From CADEDH01 sp965216205 (lineage in GTDB: Bacteria; Actinomycetota; Acidimicrobiia; Acidimicrobiales; SZUA-35), in assembly GCA_965216205.1 (NCBI GenBank), contig OZ244139.1, forward strand, positions 2,232,001 to 2,296,000: DNA of 64,000 nt. Direction: 5' to 3'. Below the pieces are notes generated by a model. That model was not told where the DNA came from. It did not search any database and saw only the letters and a program-made list of their open reading frames with translations. Both the position numbers and the translations under genes were made by a program. Positions 59,571-64,000 of this stretch are shown piece by piece; within the stretch, counting starts at the first letter, position 1, and every line of letters starts with the position of its first letter.

Positions 59571-61649
59571 CCCAACCGTCGGCCGTAGCCGCTGGGCGGG
59601 GTGGTCGCTCGACCGGAGCAGTGCGTCGAGCTCACCCGCCACCCGCCGACCGTCGACCACCGCCGCGTGGGCTCGCCGCGGCGCCACACAGTCACCGACG
59701 CGGCGAACAAGTGGCCCCTGGGCGGAGCGGTCCCGCACCCGATCCCGCAGCGCAACGTAGAGGTCATCGAGTGGGCGGCCGAAGCCGGCGATCACCACCC
59801 AGTCGGGTGTCCGCTGCTGGCCCGCCCCGGTCGGGTGATGGAGCAGCTCGAGGGTGCGGTCGGCATATCCCATGGCCACGAGGTCGGTCGATTGCACGAT
59901 CCCCTTGGCCGACGCCCGGAGCCACCACGTCTCCATGTCGAGCGTGACGCCGAGGTCCTGACCGACGACCATCGCCTTGGTGATCACCTCCACCTCGCAG
60001 CCGCGGTCGGCGAGCAGTTCGGCGACCGACGTCGCCTGGTGGAAACCGACGTCGTCGATGACCACCACCGAACCCCGGGGATCGGCGGAGCCGGTGAGGA
60101 CCTCGACGACGTCGACGATCCGCTCGCCCCCCTCCGCCGGCGGCGGCGCCCACCACGGTTTGGCGGGAACCGCACCGGTGGCGATGACGACGGCATCCGG
60201 TGCGAACATGTCGATCAGGTCGGCGGTGGCCGTCGTCCCGAGCGAGATGTCGACCCCGGCCCGGCTCGCCTCGCCAGCCAGGTTGCGAACCAGGTCGCCG
60301 AGCTCGGCCCGATTCGGCACCGACGCCGCCAGCCGAACCTGGCCGCCGAGGTGGTCGGTCGACTCGAGCAGCCGGACCCGATGGCCGAAGTCCGCCGCCG
60401 AGACCGCCGCCTGCAGCCCTGCCGGGCCGCCGCCGACGACCACCACGTCGGCCACGGCGGCGCTGGTCGTGGTCGTCGATCCGAGCCCGGCGCGCCGCTG
60501 CGATTCCGGGCGCCCGAGTTGGGCCTCGCGGCCGGTCTCGGGATTCTCGATGCAGCCGAGCCAGCGGTTCAGTCCCATCCTTCCCACACACTCCTGGTTG
60601 CACGACAGGCAGAGTCGGATCGCCTCGGCGTCCCCGGTCTGCGCCTTCGCTGCGAAGTCGGGGTCGGCGATCTGGCCCCGGACCACGCCGATGAGGTCCG
60701 CGTGGCCGTCGGCCAGCGCCCGGTCGGCCTGCAGCGGGTCCTTGAATCGGCCGACGCCGACCACCGGCAACGAGACCTCGGCCCGAATGGCGGAGGGGAT
60801 GAACATCGCGTAATCGGGCGGGATGTGCATCGACGCCTCGATCATGAACAGCGACGCGGTGGCGACGCCGATCGAGGTGTTGATGTAGTCGACGCCGCCC
60901 CGGTCCTCGATCTGACGGGCCAGCTCGACGGCATCGTCGATCGTGGTGCCGCTCTCGATCAGCTCGTCACCGCAGAGGCGCACGCCGAGCACCGGGGCGG
61001 GACCCATGCGCTCGCGGACGGCGGCGATGATGTCGTGGAGGAGCCGTGCCCGGTTGTCGAGGGAGCCGCCGTAGCGATCGGTGCGATGGTTGGTGGCCGG
61101 TGACAGGAATCCCCGGACGATCGAGCTGTGGGAGCATTGCAGCTCCACGCCGTCGAAGCCCCCCTCGACGCAGCGGGCCGCCACGAGGGCGTAGGACTCG
61201 ACGATCTCGTCGATCTCGTGCTGCTCGACCGCCTTCGGCACCTCCCGGAACATCGGGTCGGGTACGGGGCTCGGGGCCCACACCGGAAGCCGGGTGTACA
61301 TCGACGACGCCTGCCCGCCGTTGTGGTTGATCTGCGCCAGGATCGGCGTGCCGTGGGCGTGGACCGCATCGGTGATCCTCCGGTAGCCCTCGACGACCGC
61401 CGGCCGGAACGCGTGGATCATCTTCTCGTAGGGCCAGTCGGTCGGGTGCACCGAGTGCTCCTCGGTGATGATGAGCCCGGCCCCGCCTGCGGCTCTCGCC
61501 TCGTAGTAGGCGACGTGCTGGTCGGATGGAAGGCCGTCCTGGGTCGCGTAGTTCGTGAGATGGGCGCTGAAGACGATGCGGTTCGGCACGGTGATCGAGC
61601 CGATCGTCAGCGGGGTGAACAGGTGCCGGTACCGGCCGGTGGCGCTCAT
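59559..61649 (-). CDS. mycofactocin-system FadH/OYE-family oxidoreductase 2
   Basis: A 696-residue enzyme of 2,4-dienoyl-CoA-reductase (FadH) type: an N-terminal OYE TIM barrel with FMN ('IGSITVPNRIVFSAH', 'RVKLQCSHS'-like substrate region), then a 4Fe-4S cluster 'CLSCNQECVG...C', then two Rossmann domains ('VVVVGGGPAGLQAA' for FAD and an NAD(P)H part). It overlaps oxidoreductase 1 by four bases. Paired enzymes of this type follow mftC in many mycofactocin loci. The substrate is unknown; reduction of an enone or oxidation of a mycofactocin-linked donor are possible. Confidence 0.92.
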   Translation of the reverse strand: MSATGRYRHLFTPLTIGSITVPNRIVFSAHLTNYATQDGLPSDQHVAYYEARAAGGAGLIITEEHSVHPTDWPYEKMIHAFRPAVVEGYRRITDAVHAHGTPILAQINHNGGQASSMYTRLPVWAPSPVPDPMFREVPKAVEQHEIDEIVESYALVAARCVEGGFDGVELQCSHSSIVRGFLSPATNHRTDRYGGSLDNRARLLHDIIAAVRERMGPAPVLGVRLCGDELIESGTTIDDAVELARQIEDRGGVDYINTSIGVATASLFMIEASMHIPPDYAMFIPSAIRAEVSLPVVGVGRFKDPLQADRALADGHADLIGVVRGQIADPDFAAKAQTGDAEAIRLCLSCNQECVGRMGLNRWLGCIENPETGREAQLGRPESQRRAGLGSTTTTSAAVADVVVVGGGPAGLQAAVSAADFGHRVRLLESTDHLGGQVRLAASVPNRAELGDLVRNLAGEASRAGVDISLGTTATADLIDMFAPDAVVIATGAVPAKPWWAPPPAEGGERIVDVVEVLTGSADPRGSVVVIDDVGFHQATSVAELLADRGCEVEVITKAMVVGQDLGVTLDMETWWLRASAKGIVQSTDLVAMGYADRTLELLHHPTGAGQQRTPDWVVIAGFGRPLDDLYVALRDRVRDRSAQGPLVRRVGDCVAPRRAHAAVVDGRRVAGELDALLRSSDHPAQRLRPTVGNER

Positions 61650-63646
61650 CGGGTCGCGACCGCTGCAGGACCGGGCGGGGATGCGCCGGGATCGGCGACG
61701 GCCGGTCCGGCGAGGATGGCCTCCGCCGCGGCCCGTCCCTCCCGGATGGCCTCGGCGACGGTTCGCGGCGCGATGGCGTCACCGGCACGGTGGACGCGCT
61801 GGTGGTGGGGATCGGTGAGCGCTGTCCAGAGGCCGTCGTTCGGGATCCTGGCACTGCAATCGACGATCGAAGCCACGGCGATCTCGGTGGCCGCCGCGGT
61901 GTACACGTGGCGAAGCGAGGCCGATCCGCCGCCGATCGCGACGAGTCGCTGGCGTCGCTGGAAGGCGACGCCAGCCTGCTGCAGGCGGACGTTCGCCCCC
62001 GGCAGGTCACCGGTGAGTGCGAGCAACGTCCCGGCGATCGCGTCGGGGGTGATGAACGTGACCGACCTGCCGCGATGGGCGAGGAGCTCGGCCACCGCGA
62101 TCCCCACGTTGTTCCCGATCGGATCCCAGATGGCGGCGTGGCCGGGCACGACGGCCTCGAGCGCCTCCGGGTCGGCGTCGAGGACCGCCTGGGGCGTCAC
62201 GACGCGCACGGTCTCGTCGCTGGGTACCGCGGCCTCCCGCATCCTTCCGCCGGTCGCCAGCACGATCGGCCCGTCCCAGTCGTCGAGGAGGGCTCGCTCG
62301 GCCACGACCCCGAGCTGGACGGTCACCCCGACGTCGGTCACCCCGGCGGCCAGGTGGTCGGCGAGGGATTCGAACCGGGCGTGGCCGGGGGCCCTGGCGG
62401 TGGTGCGGAGAAGCCCCCCGAGCCGGTCGCTGGCCTCGACCAGGGTGACCGCGCACCCGCCCTCGGCCGCCACCCGGGCCGCCTCGAGCCCTGCCGGGCC
62501 GCCGCCGACAACGAGCACCGGCGGGCTTCCGCCGCCGGCGGCCCTGGCCGGTGCCGGCCCCGAGGTCTCGGTGCCCGCACGGGGCTCGACGATGCAGCCC
62601 ACGATCGGATTGCGGTTGTCACGAACTCGGCAACGCTGATTGCACAGGACGCATGGCCGGGGGGGCCGCCCGGTTCGAAGCTTGTGGACGAGCTCGGGGT
62701 CGGCGATCTGGGCCCGGGTGAGCTCCACCGCGTCGCATCGGCCCTCGGCGACGGCGGCTTCGGCCTGCGTCGGGTCGACGATGGAGCCCTGGGCGACGAC
62801 CGGCACGGTCCCGTCGACGCTGGCGCGCACCCCAGCGGTGAGCTCGAGGTTGAAGCCCTCGCCGTGGTGGCCGGTCGGTCTCGTCTCGGCCACCGAGAAG
62901 ATCGAGCCGCGCACCACCACCAGGTAGTCGACGAGCCGGGCCAGCTCGGCGGCGATGGGGCCGGCCTGCTCCGGGGTGATGCCGGCCCACGGGGCGAGCT
63001 CGTCGCAACTCAGGCGGAGGCCCAGAACCGCATCCGGACCGAGTCCGCGTCGGGTCGCTTCGAGCGCGTCGCGGGCGAACCGCAGGCGGTCCTGGCCGTA
63101 CTCGTCATCGCGGCGGTTGGTGAGTCCGGAGAGGAACTGGCGGACGAGGCTGTGCTGACCGGCGTTCACCTCGACCCCGTCCAGGCCACTGGCCACCGCT
63201 GCCGCCGCCGAGCGCTCGAAGCCGGCGACGACGGCCTCGATGTCGTCGAGCTCCATGATCTTCGGCACCTCGCGGGTGTCGACCTCGGGTTCATCGGACG
63301 GGGCCCACAGCTCGCGCTGCGAGTAGGCGGACGATCCCTGACCGCCGCTGTGGCCAAGTGCGGCGAGGAGGAGCGCGTCGGTTCCACGGCACGCGTCGAC
63401 GGTGATCGCCCACCCGGGCCCTGCCTCGGCGGCGAGTGGACACCGCTCATAGGGCCAGTCGGACGGGTGGACCGACGCCTGCTCGATGACCACCACACCG
63501 CACCCGCCCTCGGCCCGGGCCCGGTAGTAGGCGGCGTGCCGCTCGGAGATGGCCCGGCCCTGCCCGAGGTTGGTCTCGTGGGGACCGAACAGGATCCGGT
63601 TCGGCGCCTGGCGCCGCCCCAGGTCGAGGGGCTCGAGCAGCTTCAT
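61646..63646 (-). CDS. mycofactocin-system FadH/OYE-family oxidoreductase 1
   Basis: A 666-residue paralogue of the next gene with the same layout: an FMN TIM barrel ('LGRRQAPNRILFGPHETN'), a 4Fe-4S motif 'CVLCNQRCRVRDN...C', an FAD/NAD region ('VLVVGGGPAGLEAARV'). The two proteins differ through most of the barrel and so probably have different substrates. The ATG at 63646 is chosen over the open frame that continues to 63886; it has a TACGCT hexamer 7 nt upstream and a family-like N-terminus. Confidence 0.92.
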   Translation of the reverse strand: MKLLEPLDLGRRQAPNRILFGPHETNLGQGRAISERHAAYYRARAEGGCGVVVIEQASVHPSDWPYERCPLAAEAGPGWAITVDACRGTDALLLAALGHSGGQGSSAYSQRELWAPSDEPEVDTREVPKIMELDDIEAVVAGFERSAAAAVASGLDGVEVNAGQHSLVRQFLSGLTNRRDDEYGQDRLRFARDALEATRRGLGPDAVLGLRLSCDELAPWAGITPEQAGPIAAELARLVDYLVVVRGSIFSVAETRPTGHHGEGFNLELTAGVRASVDGTVPVVAQGSIVDPTQAEAAVAEGRCDAVELTRAQIADPELVHKLRTGRPPRPCVLCNQRCRVRDNRNPIVGCIVEPRAGTETSGPAPARAAGGGSPPVLVVGGGPAGLEAARVAAEGGCAVTLVEASDRLGGLLRTTARAPGHARFESLADHLAAGVTDVGVTVQLGVVAERALLDDWDGPIVLATGGRMREAAVPSDETVRVVTPQAVLDADPEALEAVVPGHAAIWDPIGNNVGIAVAELLAHRGRSVTFITPDAIAGTLLALTGDLPGANVRLQQAGVAFQRRQRLVAIGGGSASLRHVYTAAATEIAVASIVDCSARIPNDGLWTALTDPHHQRVHRAGDAIAPRTVAEAIREGRAAAEAILAGPAVADPGASPPGPAAVATR

Positions 63647-63653
63647 CGACTGC

Positions 63654-63659
63654 AGCGTA
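63654..63659 (-). promoter_or_regulatory. putative -10 hexamer, leaderless OYE-1 gene
   Basis: TACGCT on the minus strand lies 7 nt before the ATG at 63646 and 12 bp after the mftC stop, so the OYE pair can be transcribed separately from mftC. Confidence 0.45.
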
Positions 63660-63671
63660 GGGGACGTGGTT

Positions 63672-64000
63672 TCAGGTGTGCTTCCTGCCCAGCGTGATCG
63701 GCACCGGCTTGGAGTGGTTCGACGTGGGGGCCGGTCGGTCGGCCGATCGCACGCCGGCGAGGGCCAGCTCGCCGTGCCCGCTGACACACTCCGGGTCGGG
63801 CCCGTCGAGGGGGAGTCCGGTGAAGAACTTGGCGGCCATGCACCCGCCCTGGCAGGCGTCGAACTGGCCACAGCTCGCACAGGCACCGGCCGACTGGGGC
63901 TCCCGTAGCGACGAGAACAACTCGCTGTGCGACCACACCGCAGCGAAGCCCCCGTCGTCGCGCACGTTCCCAGCCCGGAACTCCTCGTGCAACACGAACG
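63672..64000 (-). CDS. mftC: mycofactocin radical SAM maturase MftC, C-terminal part only
   Basis: About 109 C-terminal residues are visible; the frame is open at the window edge, so the rest of the gene (including the CxxxCxxC radical SAM motif) lies beyond 64000. The SPASM region is typical: 'CASCGQFDACQGGC', 'AAKFFTGLPLDGPDPEC'. MftC decarboxylates and cyclises the Val-Tyr end of MftA. The remaining mft genes (mftA, mftB, mftD) are expected further along. Confidence 0.95.
   Translation of the reverse strand, partial: FVLHEEFRAGNVRDDGGFAAVWSHSELFSSLREPQSAGACASCGQFDACQGGCMAAKFFTGLPLDGPDPECVSGHGELALAGVRSADRPAPTSNHSKPVPITLGRKHT

Overview
The window is about 70% G+C, with many GTG starts and four-base start/stop overlaps. 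Several gene families point to an actinomycete: a Cvn 'conservon' signalling operon, mycofactocin genes, a single-chain acyl-CoA carboxylase, dodecins and a SigE-like ECF sigma/anti-sigma pair. Within Actinomycetota I favour an Acidimicrobiia-like lineage, but that is inference because no 16S or other phylogenetic marker gene was used. There is no prophage, CRISPR array or intact insertion sequence.

Layout. 1-1071: 3' part of a CpaF/TadA secretion ATPase. 1100-9017: HrpA helicase, a short-chain dehydrogenase, an MFS permease, a small unknown protein, an inositol-monophosphatase-family enzyme and a secreted small protein. 9175-9248: tRNA-Val(UAC). 9596-12609: a winged-helix/NB-ARC regulator and a MarR repressor with an obvious operator. 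12703-20078: catabolic and housekeeping genes (thiolase-amidohydrolase pair, metallo-beta-lactamase fold enzyme, arsenate reductase plus aquaporin, a long-form glutamyl-tRNA synthetase, TauD-type dioxygenase). 20087-20167: a perfect 30-bp inverted repeat. 20220-23663: a fused biotin carboxylase/BCCP/carboxyltransferase. 23705-29569: the CvnABCD operon with a P450 upstream. 29697-30685: tandem dodecins, the second fused to a universal-stress-like domain. 30732-35072: BNR-repeat protein, Nudix hydrolase, secreted trypsin-like protein and a hypothetical protein, with two gene-poor gaps. 35210-41973: penicillin-binding protein, zinc-ribbon coiled-coil protein, small membrane proteins, histidine phosphatase, RNase P RNA, rubrerythrin, trpD and a zinc-ribbon peptide. 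41979-45458: a 1159-residue coiled-coil/NYN nuclease-like protein.

45455-64000 is the most interesting part: an extended mycofactocin locus. It has mftF, mftE and the end of mftC, two OYE/FadH-type Fe-S flavoproteins, both ETF subunits, a FixX-type ferredoxin and a FixC-type ETF dehydrogenase. Embedded among them are a MoxR AAA/VWA pair, an ECF sigma/anti-sigma pair, the ergothioneine genes egtB-egtD and a PEP-utiliser-domain protein. A plausible model is that the mycofactocin redox pool passes electrons through OYE enzymes and/or ETF to the FixC/FixX module and on to quinone. Ergothioneine synthesis would then be a neighbouring low-molecular-weight redox system under stress-sigma control.

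Two sequence-level observations stand out. First, the AAA and VWA genes overlap so that the VWA frame has no usable start codon for its first 76 codons. A canonical -1 slippery heptamer (GGGAAAA, 47826-47832, minus strand), followed after 7 nt by a 5-bp GC hairpin, sits exactly where a shift would fuse them into one chelatase-type AAA+VWA protein. Second, at least sixteen genes have a TANNNT-like -10 hexamer ending 6-8 nt before the start codon, which indicates leaderless transcription. egtB instead has an ECF-type GGAAC-N17-CGTT promoter ending 9 nt before its GTG.
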